Part shown: positions 1 to 16,393 of the stretch, one piece after another | How positions within the stretch are numbered: the first letter of the stretch is position 1 | How the letters are laid out: each line of letters begins with the position of its first letter | NCBI GenBank assembly: GCA_036169595.1 | Contig: CM069765.1 | Coordinates: forward strand, 7,351,001-7,415,000 | Direction of reading: 5' to 3' | Source of the DNA: Dictyostelium firmibasis | Lineage: Eukaryota > Evosea > Eumycetozoa > Dictyosteliales > Dictyosteliaceae | Length of the DNA: 64,000 bases | Made by a program: the position numbers and the translations under genes | The notes under the pieces: generated by a model | The model's input: only the letters and a program-made list of their open reading frames with translations | Told to the model about the DNA's origin: nothing | Database searches by the model: none

Positions 1-657
1 TTAAAAAAATAAATAAAAAATATTTTAAAATTTATTAAAAATAAAAAATATAAAAAAAAAAAAAAAAAAAAAAAAAATATTCTAAAGTTTTAATTTAATA
101 AAAGGTAGTTGTTAATTCTCTTTTAAAAAATCTTTAAAATAAAAGAGTATGTTATACAAATAATGTGTGAGAGTGGGTTTTTTTTTATTTCTCTTAACTT
201 ATAAAGAAATTTTTAATTTTTTAGGAATTTTAATTTTTAGGAATAAATGTTTGTTTATTTATTATAATATTTTAAATAAAACAATAAAAAATTCTAATAG
301 TTACCAAAAAAACTTTTTTTTTTTTTTTTTTTTTTTTTATAGTAATATAAAATAACCATTTTTTTCTTAAATATTTAATATTCTTCTCAGTGACTTTCTA
401 AGATCTTATTCTATGTGTCCTGATTTTTTTTCTGACCACATAAGGAGGAGTATCCTTATGAGATGTGGTTTCTTGAAAAAATAAAAAAAAAAAATAAAAA
501 CACTTTAAATAGAAATGACTAACCAATTATTTTATTAAAATAAATTAGGTTAATATTTTTTAATATTTTCTATTCCCTTTACCTAAGAAAATATACTATA
601 ATGTAGTGATTAATTTTTTTTTTATTTTTTTTTTTTTCAGTATGTACAATATGATTT

Positions 658-690
<33 letters not shown>

Positions 691-691
691 A
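1..691. other. Intergenic AT-rich DNA with a hairpin region
   Basis: This stretch is dominated by poly(A) and poly(T) runs and holds no convincing gene. The only short open frame, around 167-355, is made of homopolymer-derived Phe/Asn/Lys and is not supported. Two things stand out: an unusually structured, less AT-rich patch at about 385-480 (separate entry), and a TATAATnnAGTGAT motif at 597-610 that recurs twice near 24.8 kb. The 3' end of the minus-strand membrane-protein gene starts at 692. Confidence 0.6.
395..478. ncRNA. Candidate structured RNA or hairpin
   Basis: ACCACAT at 435-441 can pair with ATGTGGT at 463-469. Inside it, TAAGGA (441-446) can pair with TCCTTA (453-458) around a GGAGTA loop, leaving a small bulge. 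An outer pairing of TTTCTAAG (395-402) with CTTGAAA (472-478), with one bulge, is also possible. The patch is far richer in G+C than its surroundings. No Dictyostelium upstream sequence element, C/D-box or H/ACA pattern is clear, so the class is unknown. It could also be a DNA cruciform or chance. Confidence 0.3.
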
Positions 692-1411
692 TTAATCCAA
701 GAGTGAAGAAATAACTGCTATAAATAATAAAAGTATGAAAAGAAAAGTAAAAATTATAGATAGATTGGATAAAGTTCTTGCATTTTTATTTCTACTTTTG
801 AGCTAAAATAATTATTATTTTTTTTTTTTTTATTATTAAATTAGAATATTTAAACCTTGTTTTTTTTTATTTTAAAATTACTATTTCATTGAACAAATTA
901 AAAAAAAATTACATACAAATTTTATATTAACAATCCAAAAAATAACTGTAAAGAAACCTAAAAATAATTTTTTTATTAATAATTTTTTTTTTTTTTTTTT
1001 TTTTTTTGTTGAAAATAATAATCAACCAACCAAGTATAAAACATATTAAAGCAAAAATAAAATGTTTTTGATCCTCATTATCACCATTTTTAACTATTAT
1101 TTTTGGTAATTGAGTGTCCCCATATGGAATTTGTGTATCCTCTCCAGGTGTAGTTGTTTGTGAATAATATGTTATATGTTGTGAATTTTCATCAAATTGT
1201 GCAGGTTGATTATTAAATAAATCATGTGGTGGATTTAATGGAACTGTATCATAATGATTATCAAATTTATGAATTATTGGTTTATATGTCTCTAGTTTTT
1301 CATTTTCATTATCATCTGTTATTATATTTGCTGGTTTTGAAATTGATTGTGATAAAGATAGAGTTGAATTTACTTCATTATTAGTATTATTATCATCTAT
1401 TGAAATATTCA

Positions 1412-1412
<1 letters not shown>
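692..1412 (-). CDS. Small predicted two-TM membrane protein, three exons
   Basis: Proposed coding exons are 1412-1031, 957-917 and 802-692, giving about 177 residues. The start is the first ATG downstream of a poly-Asn-like stretch. Residues 1 to about 115 are polar and Pro/Thr/Asn-rich. The first hydrophobic segment (ending in FILGFFTVIFWIV) is completed only when the 41-base middle exon is joined in, and its donor there is an exact GTATGT. A charged, Asn-rich linker follows (KSRNKNARTLSN), then a second hydrophobic segment ending in ISSLLD. Exons 2 and 3 are both open and in phase and supply the second membrane segment, which is why I prefer this model over a single exon running into poly(T). 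The first donor (GTTGGT) is weak. I do not recognise the family; the layout suggests a small membrane adaptor. Confidence 0.6.
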
Positions 1413-1459
<47 letters not shown>

Positions 1460-1630
1460 TATTATTATTATTATTATTATTTTTTATCTCTAACACTCTT
1501 TTTTTTTTTTTTTTTTTTTTAATCAAAACTCCATAAAAAAATAAAAAAAAAATAATTAAAAAAAAAATAATTAAAATAAAATAAACAACTCTTCACCTTT
1601 CTCACCATTACGTTTCACCAGAGTAAGTGT

Positions 1631-1667
<37 letters not shown>

Positions 1668-2051
1668 AAAATTTTGCCTGTTTTTTTTTGACATTTTCTC
1701 TGGTGAAATGATAGCCATTCTAGCGAAGTTTTAAACAGAAAAAAAAAAAAAAATATCTTTTTTTTTTTAAAAATAGATCATTTGGAGTTGGAATGTTTTT
1801 TTTTTTTTTTTTTTTTTATTTACTTTTTTTATAAAGGAATAATAATATGAAATATTATCATTTTGTTTTTTTTGTTTTTTGTTTTTGTTTTTTTTTTTTT
1901 TTTTTTTTTTTTTTTGAGCGAAAATTGTGTCTCAATTTTCTGTTTTGTTTTCTATTTTTTTTTTTTCTTTTCTTTTTTTTTTTCTTTTTTTTTTTTATTA
2001 TTTTTTTATGATTGTAACAAGTTTTGATTTAAATTTTATACTTATTTAAAG
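1413..2051. other. Intergenic DNA containing an inverted repeat
   Basis: No gene is seen here. It lies upstream of the minus-strand membrane-protein gene and downstream of the MKT1-like gene. It consists of poly(T)/poly(A) tracts, an AAT/ATT run that forms an Asn-coding stretch ahead of the chosen start, and the inverted repeat described separately at 1613-1708. Confidence 0.6.
1613..1708. repeat. Inverted repeat with poly(A) core
   Basis: The left arm 1613-1640 and the reverse complement of the right arm 1681-1708 match at 26 of 28 positions. The shared end is TTTCACCAGAG and the inner part is TGTC followed by poly(A). The arms are separated by about 40 bases of poly(A) and AAATT sequence. 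Flanks (1595-1612 and 1709-1735) show weaker residual symmetry. It may be a foldback-type mobile-element remnant, or a transcribed hairpin serving as a terminator or small RNA between two minus-strand genes. Confidence 0.6.
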
Positions 2052-5429
<3,378 letters not shown>

Positions 5430-5573
5430 TTTTGGTTAATTATTTAAAATTTTTTAAAAAAAATATCTTTTTAGTAAAATTATCACTAAAATATCCTTTT
5501 TTAATATATTTTTAAATAAAAAAATTTATGAAAAAAAAAAAAAAAAAAAAAAAAATTTATGAAAAAAATGAAA

Positions 5574-5613
<40 letters not shown>

Positions 5614-5847
5614 AAAAAAAAGGGAGCATTGATGATCATGTAAAAAAAAAAAAATTACGAATTTCAATATTTATAAAAAAATTTTCTTTTTTTTTTTTTT
5701 CAATTTTTTTTTTTTTTTTTTTTTTTTTCAATTTTTTTCAATTTTTATTTTTTTTTATTTTTTTAAAAAATTTGTACGACGATCATTTTTTTTTTTTTTT
5801 TTTTAGGATTTCTAAATAAATATATTATTAATAATAATTTAAAAAAA
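5430..5847. promoter_or_regulatory. Divergent promoter region, MKT1-like gene and eif3H
   Basis: A 418-base head-to-head intergenic region built mostly of poly(A) then poly(T) tracts, as is usual for Dictyostelium promoters. The only GC-containing words are GCATTGATGATCATG near 5626-5640 and ACGACGATC at 5776-5784, about 70 bases before the eif3H start. No TATA box can be separated from the AT background. Confidence 0.5.
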
Positions 5848-6885
5848 ATGGATATTGATGAACAAATTATTCAAGATTATTCAAATTCTAAATTAGATGT
5901 TGTTCAAATTGATGGTTTAGTAGTATTAAAAATCATTAAACAATGTAAAGAATATTTACCAGAATTAGTTCCAGGTCAATTATTAGGTTTAGATATTGGT
6001 ACCAGTTTAGAGGTATCAAATTGTTTTCCATTCCCACCACGTGATCAAGAAGATGAAAATAGTGAATCAATTGCAGATTATCAATTAGAAATGATGAGAT
6101 TTTTACGTGAAGTAAACATAGATTCCAATACTGTCGGTTGGTATACTCCAACTTATCTCAATTCATTCTTTAATGAATCAGTCATTGAAACTCAATATAA
6201 TTATCAAGCAACCATCAATCAAAAATGTGTTGTCATTGTCTATGATCCAATTAAAACTTCACAAGGCACACTCTCCTTAAAATGTTATCGTTTAACTCAA
6301 TCTTTTATGGATTTATTTAAAGATCAATCATTTTCAAGAGAAAGGTAAAATATACATATACATATAATATATAAAATAAATAAATTAAATATAATTTATT
6401 AACAAAAATTTATAATTTATAGATTAGATCAAGCAAATTTAAGTTTTAATGATATTTTCGAACAAATTCCAATAAAGATTCATAATTCACAATTGATCAA
6501 TGCCCTTTTATATGAATTTGATGGTGCATCAAATAATTTGACCAATAGTTTCGATAGATTAAACATTAGCAATAATATTTATTTAGAAAAGGTTGTTGAG
6601 GGTATGACCGATTGTCTCGAGTCATTGAATCAAGAATTGAATAAAGTTTACATCAATCAAAGAAATATTCAAACTCAAAAAACTAACTACATTCAACAAA
6701 AGTTTTTAGAAGGTCAAAAAGTAGATGAAGATGAATTAGCCTCCATGATCAAACCACTCAACCCACCATCAAAATTAACTTCACTCTTACTCACTAATCA
6801 AATCAATAACTACACCGATCAAATCCACTCTTTCAGTGGAAACAGTCTTACAAAATTAAGTTTATTAAAAGATTTACAAAAATAA
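5848..6885 (+). CDS. eif3H: Eukaryotic translation initiation factor 3 subunit H
   Basis: Exons 5848-6344 and 6423-6885 encode 319 residues. The start is preceded by the usual A-rich leader (AAAAAA-ATG). Residues of roughly 14-150 form the MPN domain (VVQIDGLVVLKIIKQCKEYL; GQLLGLDIG; DNTVGWYTP-like segment). The metal-binding JAMM residues of active MPN proteases are absent: the position expected to read W-Y-H-S-H-P reads GWYTPTYLNSFF. This is typical for eIF3h, which is structural. The C-terminal half is helical and includes LLTNQINNYTDQIHSFSG. The protein is a component of the eIF3 scaffold on the 40S ribosome. Length and both halves match the family; I am confident of the call. Confidence 0.95.
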
Positions 6886-6930
6886 AAAAAAAAAAAAGAA
6901 AAAGAAAAAGAAAAAAATTTTGGTTAAATT

Positions 6931-6966
<36 letters not shown>

Positions 6967-7312
6967 TCCATTTTGTGTAGTATTTAATAAATTTAAAATC
7001 TAAAATAAAAAAAAAAATAAAAAAATAAATAAAAAAAAATAAAAAAAATAAAAAATTATAAAAAAAACAAACAAAAAAAAAAAACAAATAAGATGTAGTT
7101 TATTTAAAAAAGAAAGGACTTTTTGGGTTTTTTTTTTTTATTTTTTTATTTTTTAATTTCTATAAATGCAACACACGAAAAAGTTTCTTCCATTTTTTTC
7201 ATTTTTTTTTATTTTAATTTTTTTTATTTTTTTTTTTTCACAAAAAAAAATAAAAAAATAGGTAAATAAAAAAAAATAAAAATTGATAATTTGTATTGTG
7301 GTTATTTTTAAC

Positions 7313-7343
<31 letters not shown>

Positions 7344-8085
7344 GTGGGTTGTATTAATAATATAAACAACTTTTAGATATTTTTTATTTTATTGTTATTT
7401 ATTTATTTTTATTTAAGTAAGTCTCTTTTTATATCATTTTTTTATTTTTTATTTTTTATTTTTTTTATTAAAATAAAAAAAAAAAATAAAAAAAAAAAAA
7501 ATTTTGATTAAAATTATTTTTTTCCTTTTTTTTTTTTTTTTTTCTTTTGACATATTTTTATTATAATAAAATCAAATAGATAAAATATCGTCGTTCCTTT
7601 TTTTTTTTTTAATATTAGTCTGTGGAAAAGAAAAGAAAAAAAAAAAAAAAAAAACAAAAATAAAAACAATTTTTTTTTTTAAAAATATCACAAATAAATA
7701 AATTATTAATAATAATTAATAATAATATCCTTCCACATTAAAATTAATTTCCCAAAGGACACACTCCATTCCAATAAAATAAAATAAATTAAAAAAATAA
7801 TTAAAAAAAAAAAAGAAAAACTTTTATGTATAATAATAATAATTTTATAATAAAAATATAATTTTAATATATTTTAGCTACCATAGAAAAAAAAAATATA
7901 AAAAAAATAAAGAAATAAGAGAAACAAAATTAATATAAAAGGAAAAGAGAGAGAAGAGAGAAAATAAAACGAAAGTAGGGGAAGAAAAAAAAAAAAAAAA
8001 AGAAATTAATAATAAAAGTGGGGAAAAAACTCAAACGAAATAAACGAGTCGATAAACAAATAAATAAATATATATAAAGAGAGAA
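6886..8085. other. Long AT-rich intergenic and kif3 leader
   Basis: This 1.2-kb stretch shows no supported gene. It contains dense poly(A)/poly(T), and a minus-strand AACCCACAA word at 7342-7350 that matches the Dictyostelium snRNA upstream element but has no RNA-like sequence below it. A GAACGACGAT word (reverse strand) lies near 7587-7597. The purine-rich 7915-8080 segment (many GAGA and GGGGAA words) is probably the kif3 promoter and 5' leader. Confidence 0.5.
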
Positions 8086-11000
8086 ATGTCATCGATTAGG
8101 GTAGTTTGTAGATTTAGACCACAAAATAAGTTAGAGTTAGCACAGGGTGGTAATTCTATTGTATCGATTTCACCAGAAAATGACAGTTGCACAATAAATG
8201 GTTTAGAGTCAAATCATTCATTTTCATTTGATTATGTTTTCCCATCAAATACAACACAAAGGGATGTTTATGACCATGCAGCAAAACCTGTTATCGAAGA
8301 TATAATGGCAGGTTATAATGGTACTCTCTTTGTATATGGTCAAACTGGTTCGGGTATGTCCTCACATAATTTAATAATAATAAATATGAACATCCAGTTA
8401 TTAATTATTTTCCATTTGTTCATTTATTTAATTATTTAGGTAAAACATTTAGTATGACAGGTATTAATGAACCAAATGGTGATCAAGAGTTAAGAGGTAT
8501 AGTACCTAGAATGATTGAGACTGTTTTTGAATTCATATCGAATGCAGATGAAAATATAGAGTTTATAGTTAAAGCAAGTTATATCGAAATCTATATGGAG
8601 AGAATTAGGGATCTCTTGGATACAAGAAAAGATAATTTAAAAGTTAGAGAAGAAAAAGGTAAAGGTGTTTGGGTAGAAGGTACCTCAGAAGTTTATATTT
8701 ATAGAGAGGAAGATATTTTAGATGTAATTAATACAGGTATTAGTAATAGAGCAATTGCTGAAACAAGTACGTAGTAATAGGAATTTATATTGAATTTATA
8801 TGTATATAGAATACATTATTAAATTTTATTAATACTTTTTTATTTATTTTTTATTATTATCATTTATTATTTTTATTTTTTGTTAAAAATCAATAGGAAT
8901 GAATGCAGAATCATCTAGAAGTCATAGTATTTTTATATTAACAATACAACAAAAGAATTTGAAAGTAGGATCTATTAAAACAGGTAAATTATATTTGGTA
9001 GATTTAGCAGGTTCAGAGAAAATTAGTAAAACAGGTGCACAAGGTACAACTTTGGATGAAGCGAAAATGATTAATAAATCATTATCATCATTGGGTAATG
9101 TTATCAATGCATTGACCGATGGTAAATCTACACATATTCCATACAGAGATTCAAAGTTAACAAGAGTATTACAGGAATCTTTGGGTGGTAACTCTAGAAC
9201 AACATTGATTATCAATTGTTCACCAAGTAGTTACAATGAAGCTGAAACTATCTCAACATTACGTTTTGGTAGTAGAGCAAAGAATATTAAGAATAAGGCA
9301 AAGATTAATCAAGAAAGAAGCGCCGCTGAATTGAAAATACTCTTATCGAAAGCTGAAAATGAAATTGAAAATCTTAAAGGTTACATTAAAGAATTGGAAA
9401 CAGTCTCTGGTATATCGGTTTCAACATTAAAAAGTGGTAATTTATCAAGTTCAACTAATTCAACTGCAAATACATCATCATTATCATCATCAACTAATTC
9501 AACTTCAAATACAAATGCTAATAATAATAATAGTAATAATAATACTACTCCAACAAGTGTTTCAGCACCAACATCACCAAAAGATACAGAATTAATTAAA
9601 GTCTTACAAGAGAAATGTATACAGTTGGAGAAACAATTATTTAAGAAAGAAGAAGAGAAAAAAGAAATACTAGAACAATTAGAACAACAACAAGAACAAA
9701 TTCAAGATAAAGATCAAGAGATTGAAGGATTGAATTCAATGATTGAGAGTACCAATAATATTAATTCTCTCTATCAAAATAGTACTAATGAAAACAGTGT
9801 TTTGAATGTACAATTGTCCGAATTAAAGTTGGCACTTGAAAAGAGTAGATTCGAAGCAACCGAGCAATCTTTAACAATCGAAGGATTGAATGAAGAGAAT
9901 CAATCGATCAAGGCACAATTACAAATGTTACAAGATCGTATTGCCCAAAGTGGCGATTCTTCAATCGCTTCATTAGTACCATCAACTCCAAAATCATCCG
10001 CTGAGATGGATCCATTAGCTACCGCTTCAAAACATGCTGATGAATGGAATGAAAAAGCTGAACAATTAAAACTCTTACAAAGAACACCTTCAAAAGCTGT
10101 AGGTTCTTCAAAATCAAATACTGCAACTGGTTCACCAATAATTTCATTAAATATTTCCGAATCTGATAATATTGGTTCAGGTGCAACAAATAGTAATAAC
10201 AATACTACAACAACTACTACTACTCCTGAACAACAAGTTGAATTATTACCATTATCACCATCAGTTAATGAACAATTGTTAGAAAGTGAAAATCAAAAAT
10301 TACAAAAGAGATTACAAGAGATTGAATTGGAATTTGAAACATATAAAATTGCTAAAGAGAATTTATCAATGCAAAAAGATTTAGAGATTGAACAATTGTT
10401 AGAGAGTCAACGTATTAGTAGTAGTTTTGTTGTTGATCCACGTAATTTAGATGATGAATTACCCGCTGAAATGATGTTACAAGCCGAACAAATTAGAAAG
10501 TTGGTTTCAGAAAACTCTGAACAGAAAGTACATTTCGAGGCAACAAAGAATGAAAACAATAAATTGAAGAATAGAATTGAGATGATCGAAGAGGAGACTA
10601 GACAACGTATGGAGGAGGAATTGAATGTATTGCGTGAACAAACCAATCAGAAACTATCTGAATTTGGATCATTGAAGGAATCTTTGATTAGAGATCTTGA
10701 GAATAGATGTCAAAAAGTAATAGATTTAGAGTTGGTTTTGGATGAACTTCAAGATCGTATAGCAACATTGAATGAACGTCTAAAGAGAGCTAATAAACCA
10801 GGTGGTGGTGATCAAGAGGCTGCTTTCGTTCAATCGAAATTAGATGAAATCACCGCTGTAAAACATCAATTAGTAATAGAGAATAATAAACATAAAACAG
10901 AGGTTGAACGTTTGAAGAAACTATTGACTCATCGTGGTGAACATATTTTAATATTAGAGAATACAATGGCAATTAATCAAGAGAGTCTCTTCAAATTGGC

Positions 11001-11724
11001 TTTGAATCACAATGCTCTAACAATCGAACATGATCGTGCAAAGAATGAATTGGATAGATTAAATAATCTATTGGCACAAGGTGGTATCGATAGTCAAAAT
11101 ACTGGAGGTGCACGTGTTGCAAGAGTCATCAGAGGTGGTGGTGGTAATAATAATCAATCAAAGAAATTAAATAATCATTCTTCTTCCTCCCCATCCTCAA
11201 CATTGATACATACATCATCATCTTTAACTGCAAACAATCATACAACTCCAAATCCATTATCTGCAAATCTCTATAGTAATACTAAAAGAAGTACAAAGGA
11301 ATTAAATAATGGAGTAAAAGCTGAACCTTTATCATTATCTGGTTCTCCATTCAATACTTCAATACCCTCTTCTCCAAATCATACTAGTAGTAATGGAGGC
11401 AATAGTAACAATATTAATAATGGTAGTGGTAATAATTTAAACGCAAATTTGAATGGGGTCGGTGGTAATACACCAGTTAAAATTTCATCAGAAAATAGTT
11501 CATCATCTTTATGGAATATATTTAAAAAGAAATCACCTTCCTCAACACCACCAAGTTCAACAAATAATTTATCACCTCAATCACCACAAACTCCATCCCA
11601 TTTAAATGGTGGTGGAAGTGGTAATATTTCACCAAACCTTTCTCCTCCAATTCCTGTCAATTTCGCTTATACTCCCGCAGTTGTTACATCTTCAACAATA
11701 AATAAAGATCAACAAAAAGATTAA
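8086..11724 (+). CDS. kif3: Kinesin-1 heavy chain (kinesin-related protein 3)
   Basis: Exons 8086-8353, 8440-8766 and 8897-11724 encode 1140 residues. The N-terminal motor domain (about 1-325) has the P-loop GQTGSGKT formed exactly across intron 1, switch [10 protein letters not shown] formed just after intron 2, and switch II DLAGSE. The join A|GA at intron 2 restores the family's [14 protein letters not shown] neck and coiled-coil stalk follow, interrupted by Ser/Thr/Asn-rich linkers. Near residue 860 the helix [20 protein letters not shown] and a later [10 protein letters not shown] resemble the cargo-binding coil and the QIAKPIR autoinhibitory tail of conventional kinesins. The last 200 residues are low-complexity Ser/Pro/Asn. 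It is a plus-end microtubule motor. Kinesin-1 is secure; kif3 rather than kif5 rests on length and remembered gene neighbourhood. Confidence 0.88.
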
Positions 11725-11805
11725 AAAAAAAAAGAAAAAAAAAATACAAAACAATAATACTATTAAATTTAAAATAACACTATGAATTTATAGATTTATT
11801 GAATA

Positions 11806-11845
<40 letters not shown>

Positions 11846-12414
11846 TAATAATAATAATACTAATAATAATACTAGTATGATAATACTAAAAATATCAATA
11901 CATATATATTTATAATAAAAAAAATAATCGAAAAACAATTAAATTATTGTTTTTTATTATTTATTTATTGAACCCCAAAAAAAAAAGGGAAAGAAATCTT
12001 ATTTTGTTTTTTCTAGTTTATTTTGTTTATTTCGGATCCTTTCTTTTTGGTTATAAATTAGATTTAGAAATTGAATTGTTTATATTAAAAATTTTTTATA
12101 TAAATTCAAACACAGGGAAAAAAAAAGTGGGATTTTTATTTCGATTTAGGAAATTAGTAATTTCCCACCAACTATTTTTGAGTTTTTTTTAAAAAAACAC
12201 CCCTCTATTTTATAATAATAAAAATTTGTGTAAATTTAAATTTTTTTAATTTTCAAATTTACATGAGTAATAGTTTTTTTTTATTTTTTTTTTTTTAGTT
12301 TCTAAAATTTCATTTCTCACAATTATTATATTATTTATATACATATATATATACATATATATCTTTAATTTTTTTCAATATTTTAATTGTAGAGTATATA
12401 TTTATATAAATTAA
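11725..12414. other. Intergenic region with transporter promoter
   Basis: No supported gene. It holds an AAT/ATAATA tract at about 11805-11870 in the kif3 3' region. A short open frame at 11947-12192 lacks any family signal or normal composition. An ACACCCCTC word at 12197-12205 (GAGGGGTGT on the other strand, a G-box core) lies about 215 bases before the transporter start. ATATATACATATATAT sequence lies at about 12340-12362. Confidence 0.5.
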
Positions 12415-14138
12415 ATGGTTGTAAATAAAACAACTTCAAAAAAAGTTGATATTTATGACAATGTAGTATTTGAAGATATTGGAGAATTTGCAACAAAAAA
12501 AAAAAAACAAGATAGATTTAAACATATTGACGCTAGAAATCCTTTAGTAAAATCTAGAAAACCACTTTGGTTAATTAGATTAGGTTCAAGTACTGGATTA
12601 ATTATTACATTATCGGCAAGTGGTGGATTAATTTTTGGATATAATACAGGTATTATTGGTCCAGCTTTGGGACATATAAATAATGAATATCATTTAAGTA
12701 CAATTATACAAGGTTTAATAGTTTGTTCAACTTTATTAGGTGCTTTAATTGGTTCTGTTTCTGGTGGTTTTTTAGCAGATTGGATAGGTAGAAAAACAGT
12801 TGTTTTTATAACAGGTAAATTTTAATACTATCATTATACTTTTTTTAATAAATAAAAAATGTATATTTTAAAAAAAATATTAATTTTTTAAAATTTTTAT
12901 TTATTAAAAAAAATTTTATAAAAGCAATTGTAACAATTGGTGGAGCTATTGGATCAAGTGCAACAAATCCATTAGGTTTATCAGCAGCACTAAGGGTTAT
13001 ATTAGGTCTTGGTGTTGGTATGTCATCTGGTGTATGTCCATTGATGGTGGCAGAGGTAGTACCAGTTGAAAAAAGAGGTGTTTATGGTTCAGTTTTTCAA
13101 TTGTTTATTACACTTGGTTTATTATGGTCAAATGTAATGGGTTTATTATTAATTGAATCTGGTATACATAATTGGAGATGGATGTTTGCAATTGGAAGTA
13201 TACCAGGATTTTTTATGTTGTTAATTTGGACTGTTTTAAATGAGTCACCAGTTTGGCTTGAAAACCAAAGATTAAAGAAAGAGAGAAATCTTCAACAAGA
13301 GGCAATATCACATACTAAACCAAAAAAGACATCATTTAGAATTTTATTAGAGAAAAAGAATAGAAGACCATTGTTTATTGGTGTTATTTTGGCAACTTTC
13401 CAACAATTAACTGGTATTAATGCTTTTATGTATTTTTCAAACTTAATCTTTTTTAAAGCTGGTTTTACTGGTGAATATGGTGCAATTACTTGTTCTTGTA
13501 TTTTACAATTTTGGAATGTTTCCTTTACAATTATCGCTGCATTAACTGTAGATCATTTAGGAAGAAGACCTTTGCTTTTCATTGGTTCAATAGTTATGAC
13601 AGTTGCTGATTTATTGATTGCATTGTTTTATGTTTCATTGACAGGAAAAGTTCAAGGTTGGCTTTCAATTGTTTGTTTATTCATTTTTGTTGCTGCTTTT
13701 GCTATGTCTATTGGTACATTGTTTTGGTTTATTGTCAATGAAATTTTCGATCCAGAAGCAAAGAATATTGGTGCACCAATTTTAATTGGTTTACAATGGT
13801 TATTTAATATGTTATTATCTTTAACATTTGTTGGTGCTGTTCCATATATCGGTGATAGTACAATGTTTTGGATTTTCGGTGGTGTTGGTATAACTTGTGT
13901 TGTCTTATTGGCTATTTTCTTACCACCAGAGAAAATTCAACAAAGTGAATTGGATTCTGATGTTTTCCCTGAATCTCTCAAAGAAGCTTCAACCATTTAT
14001 AATGACGAAGTTGAATTATCACCAACAGAGAAAAAAAATAATTTCTACAATCCAAAAGAAGATGCCGAAGAAATGTTAGAAAATTTATCTGAAATTCCAA
14101 CTGAAAATATGGAAATTCCTATGAATATTCAAAATTAA
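12415..14138 (+). CDS. Sugar-transporter-type major facilitator
   Basis: Exons 12415-12814 and 12925-14138 encode 537 residues. The intron (GTAAAT..AAAAG) falls inside the conserved loop after DWIGRKTVVFIT, and joining gives a continuous membrane protein. Sugar porter signatures are present in order: the GRK loop after TM2 (DWIGRKT), VPVEKRGVYGS after TM4, NESPVWL after TM6, FQQLTGINAFMYFSN in TM7, DHLGRRPLLF after TM8, and an E-F-P-E-like end at ESLKEAS after TM12. About 12 transmembrane segments can be seen. The N-terminal 50 residues (Lys/Asp-rich) and about 70 C-terminal residues are cytoplasmic tails. It probably moves a hexose or polyol across the plasma or endolysosomal membrane, but the substrate cannot be read from sequence. 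Confidence 0.9.
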
Positions 14139-14736
14139 AGAAAAAAAAAAAAATACAAATACAATTACAAATTAAAAAAAAAAAAAAAATAAAAAAAAAA
14201 AAAAATATTGAAAAAAATAATAAAAATAATAACAATAATAATAATAGTAATAATAATTATAATATTAATATTAATAATAATAATTTCTATAATGAAATTT
14301 AATATTATAAATTTAATTTCTATTTGAAATCATTCAAATAATAATAGTAATTTTTATCATTTTTTGTTTTTTTTTTGATTAGTTTTTTTTTTTTTAAATA
14401 ATTTATTTCTATTTATAACTTTCAAAATTTTTTTTTTTTTTTTTACATGGTGCGATTTTTTTAAAAAAAAAAAAAAATATATATAGACTAAACACCCCCA
14501 CTCCCAAAATTTAATTAAACACTTTGCCAAATACATTTAATATATTGGTGTTTTTTTTTGTTTTTTTTTTTTTGAAGAGTAGAAATATAACTACACAATA
14601 TTATTTTTTTTTATTATTTTTTTATAATAATTTTTATTTTTTTATTATTTGTTTATTTTTTTTTTTAAAGAGTAGATATAACTACACAATTTTTTTTTTT
14701 ATTTTTTCATTTTAATTTAAATATAAAAAAAAAAAG
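14139..14736. promoter_or_regulatory. Intergenic and promoter region of the FNIP gene
   Basis: No gene. It contains simple AAT sequence after the transporter stop and a C-rich box ACACCCCCACTCCC at 14492-14505 (GGGAGTGGGGGTGT on the other strand). A direct repeat follows at 14574-14602 and 14667-14694 with the shared core AGAGTAGA..ATATAACTACACAAT. The C-rich box is about 235 bases before the start codon, a spacing similar to that of the ACACCCC box in front of the adjacent transporter gene. Confidence 0.5.
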
Positions 14737-16149
<1,413 letters not shown>

Positions 16150-16362
16150 TTAAATAAAAATAAAAATAAAAATAAAAATAAAAAATAAAAAATAAAAAAT
16201 AAAAAAAAAGAAGACACAATACAATGTGATTTGGTCTGCCATATTAGTTGCTTTTTGGATAAAAAAAAATTAAAAAAATTGCAATTAATTCGAAAAAAAA
16301 AAAAAAATGTTTTTTGCTTTAAAAAAAACGACCGCTTACATAAATTTTGTTTTTTTTTTTAA

Positions 16363-16393
<31 letters not shown>

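Noticed and set aside
167-355. Short plus-strand open frame rich in Phe/Asn
   Set aside because: It is built from poly(T) and AAT sequence, has no family signal, and lies in intergenic DNA.
7342-7350. Exact reverse-strand match to the small-RNA upstream element (AACCCACAA)
   Set aside because: The sequence about 60 bases further along the minus strand is AT simple sequence with no RNA-like content. One 9-base match in 64 kb is weak evidence.
11947-12192. 81-codon plus-strand open frame
   Set aside because: It has a Phe/Leu/Lys composition typical of AT-rich non-coding DNA, no family match, and a position in the kif3 3' flank.
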